64,000 nt of DNA from Propionicimonas sp020161015 (GCF_964266745.1 NZ_CAXWGX010000001.1:434001-498000), one strand, 5' to 3'. Counted from the stretch's first letter, positions 49,089-58,779 are shown. The notes: a model not told the origin generated them from the sequence alone. Numbers and translations: made by a program.

Positions 49089-50984
49089 ATGTCACGTGTG
49101 CGTCCGACCTTCGTCCGGAACGCCGTGGCGACGGTGCTCGCCGTCCTGCTCGCCCTGACCGGCGCCCTCGCCAACCCGGCCCCCGCGCAGGCGGCCTGGT
49201 CACGCCCCACCGGGCTGACCGCCACCAGCACCGCGACCACGTCGGCACGGCTGGCGTGGAAGGCCGTGAGCAAGGCGCCGGCCTACCGCGTGAAGTACGA
49301 CGACAACTCCTCGATGCGCTCCCCCGCCTACCTCAAGGCGACCAGCGCGGGGATCGAGGTCACCGGCCTCACGCCGGGCCGGACCTACTGGTTCAAGGTG
49401 CGCGTGATCAGCGCGAAGTCCGCGAGCCTCAGCTCCTACAGCTCCACCATCAAGGTCACCACCCGCAAGACCGGCGACTTCGGGCTGCTCAGCCCCTCCG
49501 GGCTGGCCGCCACCGCCGTCGGCGACTCGACCCTCACCCTGGCCTGGGCGCCCCGGGGGGACACCGACAACTACCGGGTGCGCTGGGCGACCAGCTCGAA
49601 GCTCACCGACGAGTCGTTCGTCCGGGTCACCGGCCCCGGCGCGGAGCTCACCGACCTCAGCCCCGGCGTCACCTACTACGTGAGTGTCCGGGTGATCACC
49701 CCCGAGGGCACCAATCTCAGCCAGTACTCCCCGATGCTCGCGGTGAAGACGACCGGGAAGGCCAGCTTCAGCCCGCCGTCCGGCCTGTCCGCGTCGGCGA
49801 CCAGCACCACCACGGCGAGCGTGAGCTGGACGGCGACGCCGGGAGCGACGCGGTACCGGGTGAAGTACGCGGCCACCCCGTGGACGGACGCCGAGTACGT
49901 CTCGGCCACCTCGAACAGCGCCGTGCTCAGCGGCCTCGCGCCCCAGACCACGTACTCGGTGAAGGTGCGGGTCCTGGACACCAACGGCGACTTCGCGTCC
50001 GACTACTCCCCGACCGTGACCATCACCACCCCGTCGGTGGCCAAGCCGCTGCGGGTGGCCAGCTACAACGTGCGCTGCGCGACCTGCTCGTCCAGCCGCA
50101 TCGACGAGCTGCCCTGGTCCGAGCGCAGGGGCGCGGTCGTGGCGACCGTCAACGGGGCCGACCCCGACGTCATCGGGTTCCAGGAGGCCCAGCAGTCCTG
50201 GCTCACCGAGGACGGGACGTTGCTCAACCTCGCCCAGTTCGAGGACCTGCTCAAGCGCCTCGGCGAGCCGTGGGCGATCACCAACGGCTACCGCAACAAC
50301 TGCGTGAAGAGCACGACGCCGACCAACTGCGAGTACAAGGACCGCGGAGCGACGAACGGCACCCGGATCATGTACCGCACCGACCGGCTCACGATGCTCG
50401 CCCACGGCTCTGTCTCGCTGCCGGTGAGCCCGCTCCACGACTACCCGCGCTGGCTGGCCTGGGCCACCTTCACCCAGAAGAGTTCGGGACGCAGCTTCTT
50501 CTTCGGCAACATCCACTTCGAGCCGAACAACGACACCAGCGGCTCCACCACCTACTACACGGTGCGCAAGCAGGAGGCGGAGACCGTGGTGGCGGCGATC
50601 GCCCGGCTCAACACCGGCAAGCTGCCCGTGGTGCTGGTCGGCGACGCCAACTCCAGCAAGTGGGACGTGCCGAGCAACGTGCCCTACGACACCTTCGTGG
50701 CGTCCGGGCTGGTCGACCCCCTGGGGAACACCTACCGGTCGTCCACCGCGGTGGGCGCGACCGTGGAGAAGCGGATCAACACCAACTACTACAGCTACAA
50801 CAACTTCGAGCGGTACGCGCGGCGCTCCGGCAGCGTCAACGGCAGCTACACCGACTACATCTTCACCACGCCGATGCGGGTCTCGGAGTGGGAGACGGTC
50901 GTCGACGTCGACGCGAGCAACAACTTCGTCGGCGTGATCCCGTCCGACCACAACCTGATCCGGGCCACGGTCTGGCTGCCCTGA
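49089..50984 (+). CDS. Secreted FnIII-endonuclease/exonuclease/phosphatase family protein, second of two
   Basis: 631 residues. Signal peptide at the start (ATVLAVLLALTGALANPAPA), three fibronectin type III domains (about 37-130, 137-228, 234-325), and an EEP domain from LRVASYNVRCATC. The active-site set is complete: DVIGFQEAQQS, FFFGNIHFEPNND, VLVGDANSSKWD and NYDYI/TDYIFTTP with IPSDHNLIRAT. An exported phosphodiesterase or nuclease is expected. One more FnIII domain than its upstream neighbour, from which it differs mainly at GDAN. Has AGGAG upstream of the ATG; a TAGCGT -10-like box lies at about 49045. Confidence 0.85.
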   Translation: MSRVRPTFVRNAVATVLAVLLALTGALANPAPAQAAWSRPTGLTATSTATTSARLAWKAVSKAPAYRVKYDDNSSMRSPAYLKATSAGIEVTGLTPGRTYWFKVRVISAKSASLSSYSSTIKVTTRKTGDFGLLSPSGLAATAVGDSTLTLAWAPRGDTDNYRVRWATSSKLTDESFVRVTGPGAELTDLSPGVTYYVSVRVITPEGTNLSQYSPMLAVKTTGKASFSPPSGLSASATSTTTASVSWTATPGATRYRVKYAATPWTDAEYVSATSNSAVLSGLAPQTTYSVKVRVLDTNGDFASDYSPTVTITTPSVAKPLRVASYNVRCATCSSSRIDELPWSERRGAVVATVNGADPDVIGFQEAQQSWLTEDGTLLNLAQFEDLLKRLGEPWAITNGYRNNCVKSTTPTNCEYKDRGATNGTRIMYRTDRLTMLAHGSVSLPVSPLHDYPRWLAWATFTQKSSGRSFFFGNIHFEPNNDTSGSTTYYTVRKQEAETVVAAIARLNTGKLPVVLVGDANSSKWDVPSNVPYDTFVASGLVDPLGNTYRSSTAVGATVEKRINTNYYSYNNFERYARRSGSVNGSYTDYIFTTPMRVSEWETVVDVDASNNFVGVIPSDHNLIRATVWLP

Positions 50985-51008
50985 GCCCGCACGGCCTCCC
51001 TGCGGCCG

Positions 51009-53519
51009 CTACCGCCGGGGCAGGGCGAACAGCCGGTCGATGACGCGCTCGGCGGAGTGCCCGTCGTCGTGCGCGTTGAACATCTGCTGCCAGGCGGCGT
51101 ACTTCGCGGCATAGCCCGGCGCCTCGGCGTCGAGCGCCCGGACGGCGGCGACCACCGCGTCCTGGGTGAACAGCACCGGGCCGGGGGCCAGCTCCTCCAG
51201 GTCGAAGTACACCCCGCGGGTCTTGTCGCGGTACTTCTCGAGGTCCGGCACGAAGAAGATCATCGGCCGGCCGGTCACCGAGTAGTCGAACATCACCGAC
51301 GAGTAGTCGGTGATCATGGCATCCGCCGCCAGGAACAGGTCGGTCACGTGCGGGTAGCTGGTGACGTCGATCACGCCGGGCACCCGGACGTTCGACCCGC
51401 TGCGCAGCGTCCGCGAGTGCCCCCGCAGCAGCAGGACGTAGTCGCCGCCCAGCAACCGCGCCATCTCGGGCAGGTCGAGGAAGTCGACCATCGTCTCCTC
51501 GTGGTCGTCCCGCCACGTCGGCGCGTAGAGCACGGCCTTCTGGTCGGGACGGATGCCGAGCAGCTCCCGGATCGCCTCGCCCGACGAGGTCGACATGGCG
51601 TCGTTGCGCGGGTAGCCCTCCTCCCAGATCGGCTTGTCCCACGCGTAGGCGGAGCGGAAGATCTCGGTGCTGTGCGCGTTCTGGCTCAGCAGGATGTCCC
51701 ACTTCGCGCGCTCGAGGGCCAGGAAGTGCTGCTCGTCCTTGCTGAAGTTCGGACGGTCGAGGCCGATCCGCTTGAACATCGACCCGTGCCAGGTCTGGAG
51801 CACCACCTGGAACGGCTGGTGCCGGAACTTCTGCCGGATCCACTCGTTGATGATCACGTAGCGGCAGGTGCTGCGGGCGTCCCACCACTCGAGGGTGCCC
51901 TTGAGCACCGGCACCGCGCCCTCGGGGACGGCGACCGACAGGTCGAGCACCCCCCAGTACCGCGTCATCTCCGGGAACCGCCGGGCGACCTCGCGGTCGA
52001 GGGCGTAGGTGTTGCAGGTGGCGGCGCGGCCGTTGAAGCTCTCGAAGTAGATGGCCTCCTGCGGCTCGAACGTGCGCGCGTGGTACTCGGCCTTCAGCCG
52101 GGCCTGCTGGTAGTCGCCGACCAGCTTGTCCTCCAGCGGAGCGCTCAGCAGGCAGGTGACGCGGCGTCCGGTGGTGACGCCGATGCGCACCTTGAGCCAC
52201 GTCCCGGTCGTGCGGATCGGCGTGCGCTGGATCAGGCCGGACGCGGCCCCGACGCGGAACCAGGCGCCGCCGGCGGTACGCCCGCGCAGCACGTAGGAAC
52301 CCGTCTGCGGCGGCAGCTCGGGCTGGCCCCAGGTGCTGATCAGCAGCGGCGCGAACGCCTCGAAGCGGTCACCGTCCAGCGTGAGGGCGACCTCGAGGTC
52401 CTGCCGGGGGCCGGTGAGCACCAGGCTCGCGCCGTCCAGGTCGCCGAGCACCCGCCCGCGGTAGCGCAGTCCGAACGGCTCGTCGGTGAGCTCGACGTCC
52501 TCGACCAGCAGCATCGCCGTGGTGTCGCGCACGCACAGCGCGCCGCCCTCACCGGTGTAGGCGTAGCGGACCTCCCCGGCCGCCGGCGCGGCGTCGTGCT
52601 CGTCGAGCCCGCTGGCCACCACCGCCCTGTTGCCGGCGGTGTCGGTCACCTCGATGCGGTGGTCGGCAACGGCGAGGGACGCTCCGAGGTCCTCGGGGTT
52701 GTTCGCCTCCTCGCGCTCCTCCTCCGGGTACTCGCTGATCGCGGGGAGCCCGGGCGCGGGCAGCTCGCCCGCCAGCCGGTAGGTGCCGTCGGCCTCCGCC
52801 GCCACCGCGAGGGCCACCCGTCCCCCCTCGGACACCAGGGCGGCGTGCGCGACCGGGAACTGCGGCGCCCGCACGAGCACCTCGACCCGGTCGCCGGCGA
52901 AGCTGGTCGACAGGCCCAGCGCCTCGGGCACCCGCAGCTGGAAGCCCAGCCCGGTCTTCGCGTCCCACACCGGCAGCACCTGACGATCGCCGGCGGTCCG
53001 GGCGACCAGGTAGCCGGCGGTGCCGGTCTTCGCCCGGGTGCGGAAGGTGCCGGTGACCACGCGGTCGCCGCTGTCGACGCGCACCGAGACCGTCCACGCG
53101 TCACCGGCCCGGCCGGCCAGCAGCGGCGCGAGGTCGAGGGTGGCGACGAAGGCGAACTCGCCGTAGTCCACGGGCATCAGCCGGGCACCGATGTTGGCCG
53201 CGCTGTCGTAGCGCAGGGTGGCGGGCACCTCGGTCCTGCGCCCCGTGCGGTGGTTGCGGAGGACGAGCGTGATCGTGGGCGCGACGTCGTTGCTGCCCGT
53301 CCCGCGCTCGAAGGCCCAGCCGGACAGCTCGAAGCGGGTCTCGTCCACCCACCGTCCGGACTGGAGGCGCGCCACCCAGCCGACCTGCTGGTCGGTGAAG
53401 CGGTTGACCACGCTGCGGTAGGCGCGCCGGCCCAGCAGGTAGCCCGAGTAGAGGAAGGAGAACCGGGACCGTTTCGCCTTGCGAACCAGCGTCTCGACCC
53501 GGTTGAACTTCTGCGCCAT
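51009..53519 (-). CDS. CDP-glycerol glycerophosphotransferase family protein (TagF/TagB-like)
   Basis: 836 residues. The C-terminal part (about 480-830) is a TagF-type polymerase domain: IYFESFNGRAATCNTYALDR, VVLQTWHGSMFKRIGLDRPN, VLYAPTWRDDHEETMVDFLD, LLRGHSRTLRSG and ITDYSSVMFDYSVTGRPMIF. These hold the His and Asp that attack CDP-glycerol. The N-terminal 440 residues are beta-rich and unlike TagF; they may bind the membrane or the growing polymer. It probably adds glycerol-phosphate units to a teichoic-acid-like polymer. GAGGAACGC upstream of the ATG. Confidence 0.88.
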   Translation of the reverse strand: MAQKFNRVETLVRKAKRSRFSFLYSGYLLGRRAYRSVVNRFTDQQVGWVARLQSGRWVDETRFELSGWAFERGTGSNDVAPTITLVLRNHRTGRRTEVPATLRYDSAANIGARLMPVDYGEFAFVATLDLAPLLAGRAGDAWTVSVRVDSGDRVVTGTFRTRAKTGTAGYLVARTAGDRQVLPVWDAKTGLGFQLRVPEALGLSTSFAGDRVEVLVRAPQFPVAHAALVSEGGRVALAVAAEADGTYRLAGELPAPGLPAISEYPEEEREEANNPEDLGASLAVADHRIEVTDTAGNRAVVASGLDEHDAAPAAGEVRYAYTGEGGALCVRDTTAMLLVEDVELTDEPFGLRYRGRVLGDLDGASLVLTGPRQDLEVALTLDGDRFEAFAPLLISTWGQPELPPQTGSYVLRGRTAGGAWFRVGAASGLIQRTPIRTTGTWLKVRIGVTTGRRVTCLLSAPLEDKLVGDYQQARLKAEYHARTFEPQEAIYFESFNGRAATCNTYALDREVARRFPEMTRYWGVLDLSVAVPEGAVPVLKGTLEWWDARSTCRYVIINEWIRQKFRHQPFQVVLQTWHGSMFKRIGLDRPNFSKDEQHFLALERAKWDILLSQNAHSTEIFRSAYAWDKPIWEEGYPRNDAMSTSSGEAIRELLGIRPDQKAVLYAPTWRDDHEETMVDFLDLPEMARLLGGDYVLLLRGHSRTLRSGSNVRVPGVIDVTSYPHVTDLFLAADAMITDYSSVMFDYSVTGRPMIFFVPDLEKYRDKTRGVYFDLEELAPGPVLFTQDAVVAAVRALDAEAPGYAAKYAAWQQMFNAHDDGHSAERVIDRLFALPRR

Positions 53520-53572
53520 GCGTTCCTCGTCGATTCAGCGGTGTCCTGCCCGGTCCCTTGTGACCGGGCTGC

Positions 53573-54910
53573 TCACTCGAAGATAGCCGCGCCGGCCCTC
53601 GCCTGCTCGATGATGTCCGCCATGGCGATCGATTCGGCGGCCCTCAGCTTGAACGACTCGGGAGTGCGGTTGCGGATCATGAAGGCGAACTCGGCCAGTT
53701 CGTAGCGCAGGCCGTCGCCGTCGAACTTGTAGTAGTACTTCTTGTTCTTCGACTGGTCCTCGAAACGGGTCTCGAAGTACTCGGTGAGCCACCACGGCGC
53801 AGGGACGTAGACGTAGCCGGCCGAGCCGGCGACGATCAGCTCGCCCTCGGCCTTGACGCCGATCCCCGTCCGGGCGGACGCGGTCCCGTGCGGGTAGTCC
53901 ACGTCGATGCGGCTGAAGACCTCCACCGGAGCGCCGGCCGGCTTCAGCGACCGCGTGGTGACCTTGGTGAAGTCGGTGCCCAGCAGCTTGACCACGGCCA
54001 GCAACGGGTAGGTGGCCAGCTCGGAGATGCTGCCCCCGTCCGGACCCTCCAGCTCGCGGCCGGACTTAACGATCTTGGTGAAGGTGGCGTCGACCGAGCG
54101 CACCTGGCCGATCGAGCCGCTGCGGGCGACCGCGACCATGCGCTGGAAGCCGGGGGCGAAGGCGGTCTTCACTGCCTCCAGCAGCACGACCTCGTGCCGG
54201 GTCGCCAGCTCGAACAGCTCGGTGGTCTGCGCCTTGGTCAGCGTCATCGGCTTCTCGCACAACACGTGGACGCCGGCCTCGATCGCCTGCCGTGCGTAGG
54301 CGTAGTGGGTGTCGTGCGGGGTGGCGACGTACACCGCGTCCACGTGCTTGAGCAGGTCCTCGACGTTCTCGTTGGCCCACTCCAGCTCGAGACGCTCGGC
54401 GAACGCCTTCGCCGACTCGAAGCGGCGGCTGTACACGGCCTCCACCGAGACCCCGGACACGTAGCGCGCCTCGGCGACGAAGCGGGCGGCGATGCGCCCG
54501 GAACCGATGACGCCCAGCCGGATCACGCCCGCGCTCTCGTTGCGGAGCTGGGTGCTGGACACGCCCTTGGTGCGGTCGAGGTAGATGACCTTGCAGTAGT
54601 CGTTGAGGTAGTCGAACTTGCCCAGCCAGTCCGAGCCGATGGCGAAGATGTCGACGCCGTGCTTCTGGATGTCCTGGACCTTCTGGCCCTCGTACTCCTC
54701 GATGATGATCTCGTCGGCCAGGCCGCTGTCCTGCACGTTGCGGATGCGGTCCATCAGGCTCTGCCGCACGTTCAGCTTGCCGCGGGAGTCGTCGTAGTTC
54801 TCGGTCGTGACGCCGACGATCAGGTAGTCGCCCAGCGCCTTCGCACGTTCCAGCAGGCGCCGGTGCCCTTCGTGGAACAGGTCGAAGGTTCCGTACGTGA
54901 TCACCCGCAT
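53573..54910 (-). CDS. Fusion of glycerol-3-phosphate cytidylyltransferase (TagD) and Gfo/Idh/MocA oxidoreductase
   Basis: 445 residues. Residues 1-130 are TagD: RVITYGTFDLFHEGHRRLLE with the HEGH nucleotide motif, then RSQ..-type segment and YLDRTKGVSSTQLR (ISST-like). Residues about 138-445 form an NAD(P)-dependent Gfo/Idh/MocA enzyme: IRLGVIGSGRIAARFVAEAR, a YVATPHDTHY region and VLCEKPMTLTKAQTT, with the EKP motif. TagD activates glycerol-3-phosphate with CTP to CDP-glycerol, the substrate of the TagF-like neighbour; the oxidoreductase may act on the same or a linked sugar alcohol phosphate. The ATG at 54910 has GGGAGGA upstream. Divergent from the glycosyltransferase. Confidence 0.9.
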   Translation of the reverse strand: MRVITYGTFDLFHEGHRRLLERAKALGDYLIVGVTTENYDDSRGKLNVRQSLMDRIRNVQDSGLADEIIIEEYEGQKVQDIQKHGVDIFAIGSDWLGKFDYLNDYCKVIYLDRTKGVSSTQLRNESAGVIRLGVIGSGRIAARFVAEARYVSGVSVEAVYSRRFESAKAFAERLELEWANENVEDLLKHVDAVYVATPHDTHYAYARQAIEAGVHVLCEKPMTLTKAQTTELFELATRHEVVLLEAVKTAFAPGFQRMVAVARSGSIGQVRSVDATFTKIVKSGRELEGPDGGSISELATYPLLAVVKLLGTDFTKVTTRSLKPAGAPVEVFSRIDVDYPHGTASARTGIGVKAEGELIVAGSAGYVYVPAPWWLTEYFETRFEDQSKNKKYYYKFDGDGLRYELAEFAFMIRNRTPESFKLRAAESIAMADIIEQARAGAAIFE

Positions 54911-55030
54911 GCGCGTCCTCCCGCTGGTCGTCGTCGCCCGGCCCCGCCCCGGCCTGTGGAGTCGGAGCCCCCGTGGCGCGGGGGCCGCCATGCTTAGATT
55001 GTCGCAGATCCGCACCCGAGGAGTTGCGAC

Positions 55031-56695
55031 GTGAAGCTGCCCGGCCCCCTGCGCCGTCTCGCCCGCAAGGCCCGCACCGTTGTGCAGGGACCGCCCGCGA
55101 AGAAGGTCGCGCCGAAGCCCGCCGTCCGTCCACTGGAGCCGGTGCCGGAGCTCACGCCGTTCCCGAAGGCGCTCTACCTCTACGCGGTCAACGCCCTCCC
55201 CCGCGCCTACGCCGGACGCAGCGCGTCGATCATCGCCAAGGCCCGCATCTTCGCCGAGCAGGCGGGCGTGGAGTCACGGTTGGTGACGTTCCTGCACTCG
55301 ACGGAACTCGCGGACATCGAGCACGACCTGCGGGAGCGCGGGGTGATCGGGGACACCCTGCGGCTGGAGTGCCTGCACGACTACTACCCCGACGACACCA
55401 CCTGGGACGGCCCGGACGTCGAGCACCCCCTGGAGGAGCCGGGCCTGCACTGGGTGAAGGACCCGGACTGGGAGATCTACCGGTTCTTCGACGCCGAGGG
55501 CGTCTACCGCTTCTACAAGCGCTACGACTACGCCGGACGGATGATCGTCCGGGACTTCTTCAGCCCGAACCGGGCCCGGACGCTGCGGGAGGAGTTCCGC
55601 CCCAACGGCACGCTGCGCCGGCGGGTGTACATGGACCTCCACCACAACCTGCCACGGCAGGAGATCCACTACCGGGCCGACCAGACGCCGTCCTTCACGG
55701 TGTGGTGGGTGATCGACCCGGAGACCCAGCAGCGCAGCGTGGAGCGGGTGACGGTGTTCGACCGCGAGGCCCGTCCGGTGGAGGTGCACGACAGCCTCGA
55801 CCCGATCAACCACCTGTGCCTGGACCGCCTGATCGGCGACGACCACGCCTTCATCATGTGCGAGGACCGCTACCTGGACCGCTACCTGCTCAGTTACTCC
55901 CGGGCGAACGCCAAGCCCATCTACGTGTTCCACAACGCGCACATCAAGGAGCCGTACAACGACATCACCGCCATCCGCCCCGGCTTCCGTCCGGTGCTGG
56001 AGGCTCGCGACCGCGTGGACGCCGTGGTCTTCCTCACCGCCACCCAGCGGGCGGAGGCCGAGGCGAGGTACGGGCGCGCCGACTCCTTCAAGGTGCTGCC
56101 CCACTCGGTGCGCCCCCCGAAGGAGGAGCCCGGGATCGAACGCGACCCGAACCTGGTCGTGATGATGGCCCGGCTCGACCGCCAGAAGCAGGTCGACCAC
56201 GCGATCGAGGCGTTCGCCATGGTGGTGGCGAAGCTGCCGAAGGCCCGGCTGGAGATCTACGGCAAGGGCCCCGACCTGCCCGCGCTGAAGAACCTGGTCT
56301 CCGATCTCGGCCTGGGCCGGCAGGTGAAGCTGATGGGGTTCACGAAGCAGCCGAACCTGGCCTACCAGCGGGCGTCCCTGTGCATCATGAGCAGCCGCTA
56401 CGAGGGGGCACCACTGACGCTCCAGGAGTCGATGAGCTACGGCTGCCCGGTGATCAGCTACGACCTGCGCTACGGCCCGGCGGACATCATCGACGACGGC
56501 GTGAACGGCCTCCTCGTGCCCTACGGAAACCGCAAGGCGCTCGCCGAACGGATCGTCGCGACGCTCCAGGACCCGGCGCTGCTCCAGCGGCTGTCGGCGG
56601 CAGCCCGCGTGCGTGCCGCGGACTTCAGCGAGGAGGCCTTCGCCGCGCGGTGGGGGGCCCTGTTCACCGAGCTCGACGCGAAGGGCTGGGAGTAG
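55031..56695 (+). CDS. GT4-type glycosyltransferase, teichoic-acid-like
   Basis: 554 residues. The C-terminal half is a GT-B family 4 domain: VVMMARLDRQKQVDHAIEAF, LEIYGKGPDLPALKNLV, and SRYEGAPLTLQESMSYGCPV with the EGxPL..E retaining motif. The N-terminal half contains NALPRAYAGRSASI and a long inserted region (KDPDWEIYRFFDAEGVYRFY) like that of TagE-type poly(glycerol-phosphate) alpha-glucosyltransferases. It probably adds sugar to the surface polymer made by the TagF and TagD neighbours. GAGGAG precedes the GTG start; a TAGATT -10 box lies at about 54993. Confidence 0.88.
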   Translation: MKLPGPLRRLARKARTVVQGPPAKKVAPKPAVRPLEPVPELTPFPKALYLYAVNALPRAYAGRSASIIAKARIFAEQAGVESRLVTFLHSTELADIEHDLRERGVIGDTLRLECLHDYYPDDTTWDGPDVEHPLEEPGLHWVKDPDWEIYRFFDAEGVYRFYKRYDYAGRMIVRDFFSPNRARTLREEFRPNGTLRRRVYMDLHHNLPRQEIHYRADQTPSFTVWWVIDPETQQRSVERVTVFDREARPVEVHDSLDPINHLCLDRLIGDDHAFIMCEDRYLDRYLLSYSRANAKPIYVFHNAHIKEPYNDITAIRPGFRPVLEARDRVDAVVFLTATQRAEAEARYGRADSFKVLPHSVRPPKEEPGIERDPNLVVMMARLDRQKQVDHAIEAFAMVVAKLPKARLEIYGKGPDLPALKNLVSDLGLGRQVKLMGFTKQPNLAYQRASLCIMSSRYEGAPLTLQESMSYGCPVISYDLRYGPADIIDDGVNGLLVPYGNRKALAERIVATLQDPALLQRLSAAARVRAADFSEEAFAARWGALFTELDAKGWE

Positions 56696-56798
56696 TCCCA
56701 CGCAGGGTGGCCCTTCCACCCTGCCGCGCCCCCGCACTAGGGTGGGCGCCCGGGCGTGGCTCCACAGGCGGGTGCCCGCACGTCTCGGGGAGGGTCGC

Positions 56799-57953
56799 GT
56801 GGTCGAGGAACTGATCGTCCGGACACGGGCCGAACCCGGGCGGAACGCCGTGGACGTCCTTCCTGGCGGGCACCTCTTCATCGAGACCGACGCCCCGATT
56901 GACACCTCGCTCACGCCGTGGGTGCCGTTGCTCACCCCGATCGCGATGCGCCGCGGCGCCCGCCTCCGGTTCGACGGCCCGGTCGCCACCGATGCCTTGC
57001 CCGCGAGCCGCGCCGCCCAGGCGATCCTCGCCGAATGGCACGCCAACCTCACGGAGGTCGACGTCGAGGCGACCTGGGTGGACCCGGCGCCCCGCGGCAC
57101 GGGGGTGGGGCTGTTCTTCTCCGGGGGCGTCGACTCGTTCTACAGCGCGCTCGACCACAGCAGCGAAGTCACGCACCTGATCTTCGTCACCGGCTTCGAC
57201 ATCGGCCTCAGGAAGGACTGGCTGGATGAGCGCGCGCGTGCGGCAGTGGGCGAGATCGCCGAGGAACTCGGGGTGGAACTCCTCACCGCGCGCACGAACC
57301 TTCGACGACTCTCGAACCGCTGGTGCAGCTGGGGCAAGCAGTACCACGGGGCCGCGCTGGCGGGAATCGCCCACCTCTTCTCTCCGGTGATCGGGACGGC
57401 GATCATCCCGTCCAGCCACGCCCACCCGTGGGGCTCCGATCCTGAACTCGATCCCCTGTGGTCCAGCACGGTGCGCATCGTCCACGATCGACCGGCCAGT
57501 CGGCTGGCCAAGACGGCCCGTGTCGCGGACTCCGATCTCGCCATGCGCCACCTCCGGGTCTGCTACTGCACCCATCCCGGCGAGTACAACTGCGGGCGCT
57601 GCGAGAAGTGCCTGCGGACGATGATCGCCCTCTACTCCGTCGGCGCACTCGAGCGATCGCACACCTTCCCCCACACAGTCAGCCCCCGAGCCATCGCGCG
57701 GCTGGAGATCAAGGCCGGGGGAATCGTCTTCGCGCGTGAGAATCTCGCGAAGCTGCGGGCAATGCCCGTCCGCAACCGCCCGGTCGAATGGGCGCTCGCG
57801 CTCGCCCTCGCCCTTGCTCCCCTTCGCGGAGGGTTGCGGACGTGGAGGAGATCGCTGCGCCGCTCACTCCAGGCGATACGCCGATGGACCGGCCGCGTGC
57901 GACGCGGGCTCGGACGCCGCCTGCGCCCCGGGCAGTCGGCCGCCCCGGTATAG
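56799..57953 (+). CDS. PP-loop ATPase-like protein with zinc-ribbon, surface-polymer cluster
   Basis: 384 residues from the GTG at 56799 (GGGGAGGG upstream). The centre is a PP-loop of the adenine-nucleotide alpha-hydrolase fold: VGLFFSGGVDSFYSALDHSS, the SGGxDS pyrophosphate motif, near residue 110, and TNLRRLSNRWCSWGKQYHGA. A zinc-ribbon-like CYCTHPGEYNCGRCEKC follows near residue 255-272. This is the scaffold of QueC and asparagine-synthase-like enzymes, which adenylate a substrate carboxyl. The last 60 residues are basic with a hydrophobic stretch (WALALALALAPL). I do not know its substrate; its place next to the glycosyltransferase suggests modification of a surface sugar or lipid. Confidence 0.7.
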   Translation: MVEELIVRTRAEPGRNAVDVLPGGHLFIETDAPIDTSLTPWVPLLTPIAMRRGARLRFDGPVATDALPASRAAQAILAEWHANLTEVDVEATWVDPAPRGTGVGLFFSGGVDSFYSALDHSSEVTHLIFVTGFDIGLRKDWLDERARAAVGEIAEELGVELLTARTNLRRLSNRWCSWGKQYHGAALAGIAHLFSPVIGTAIIPSSHAHPWGSDPELDPLWSSTVRIVHDRPASRLAKTARVADSDLAMRHLRVCYCTHPGEYNCGRCEKCLRTMIALYSVGALERSHTFPHTVSPRAIARLEIKAGGIVFARENLAKLRAMPVRNRPVEWALALALALAPLRGGLRTWRRSLRRSLQAIRRWTGRVRRGLGRRLRPGQSAAPV

Positions 57954-58006
57954 GCGGAGTTCCCCGTACCGCCGGCTCCTGGCGAGCGGAGCCGGGGAGA
58001 GCCGTC

Positions 58007-58681
58007 TCAGGACCGGCGTCGCCGGGCGAGCCAGACGCCGGCGCCGGCCGCACCGAGCAGCAGCACGCCGCCCGCGACGAACCATCCCACGGCCACGGAC
58101 CCGTCACCGCTGCCGGTGGGCTCCGGCGTGGTGCTGAACGACGGCCCCCCAGGAGTACCGCTCCCCCCGGTGGACGGGGTCGGCATCTCGCTGGCCGACG
58201 TCGTGGGGGTTGCCGTCGGCGTGGAAGTGGCATTCGGATCGGGGTTGGCCAGCACGGGTGGCTGCTCCTCCTCGCCGATCCAGACCTCCTTCTGTGACTG
58301 GCTCCACGTGCCCTTTCCGTAGGCGAACTGGAAGGAGCCACCCCGGACGCGCCCATCGGCGCCGCTCGTGCGGTACATCACGGTATAGGTGCCCTTGGGC
58401 AGGTCGAACGCGAGCTGGGTGGTCACGTTTGTTCCCTCGACGATGAGAGCACCAGAAGTGACGTTCCGACCGTCGGCGTCCAGCACCAGGATCTTCGCCA
58501 GTTTGGCGTTCGCCTTGGTGCGAAACGCGAGCGTGACCCAGCCCGGCTCGGCCTTCAGTTCCTGTCGCGCGGCAGGCTCGCTCGCCACGAGGTAGTCATC
58601 GACGGCGGCGGCCGGAGTGGGCACGGCGAGGGCCATCATCAGGGCAGCGCCGACACCGGCGACGATCCGCGTCCACAGCAT
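58007..58681 (-). CDS. CopC-like domain protein anchored by a C-terminal membrane helix
   Basis: 224 residues. A signal peptide (WTRIVAGVGAALMMALAVPT) leads to a CopC-like beta-barrel: DDYLVASEPAARQELKAEPG, WVTLAFRTKANAKLAKILVL, and KGTYTVMYRTSGADGRVRGG. The copper His/Met ligands of true CopC are mostly absent, so copper binding is doubtful. A Ser/Thr/Pro-rich spacer of about 60 residues and a terminal helix (VGWFVAGGVLLLGAAGAGVW) with LARRRRS follow, like a stalk and anchor. It would stand on the outer face of the membrane. Confidence 0.78.
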   Translation of the reverse strand: MLWTRIVAGVGAALMMALAVPTPAAAVDDYLVASEPAARQELKAEPGWVTLAFRTKANAKLAKILVLDADGRNVTSGALIVEGTNVTTQLAFDLPKGTYTVMYRTSGADGRVRGGSFQFAYGKGTWSQSQKEVWIGEEEQPPVLANPDPNATSTPTATPTTSASEMPTPSTGGSGTPGGPSFSTTPEPTGSGDGSVAVGWFVAGGVLLLGAAGAGVWLARRRRS

Positions 58682-58751
58682 TCCCCAGCCACGACCTTCC
58701 CTACGAAATCCGCTGCCAACCCTACCCCTGCACCCCAGGAAGGCCATTCCT

Positions 58752-58779
58752 CTCAGGTTCGTGGGTTATGATCCCTGAG
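58752..58779 (+). promoter_or_regulatory. -10-like box flanked by an inverted repeat, upstream of the PLD-like gene
   Basis: TATGAT at 58767-58772 is a good -10. CTCAGG (58752-58757) and CCTGAG (58774-58779) flank it as an inverted repeat. AAATCCTTAAGAAAAA just after is unusually AT-rich for this genome. The remainder of the gap to 58875 shows no gene. Confidence 0.45.
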
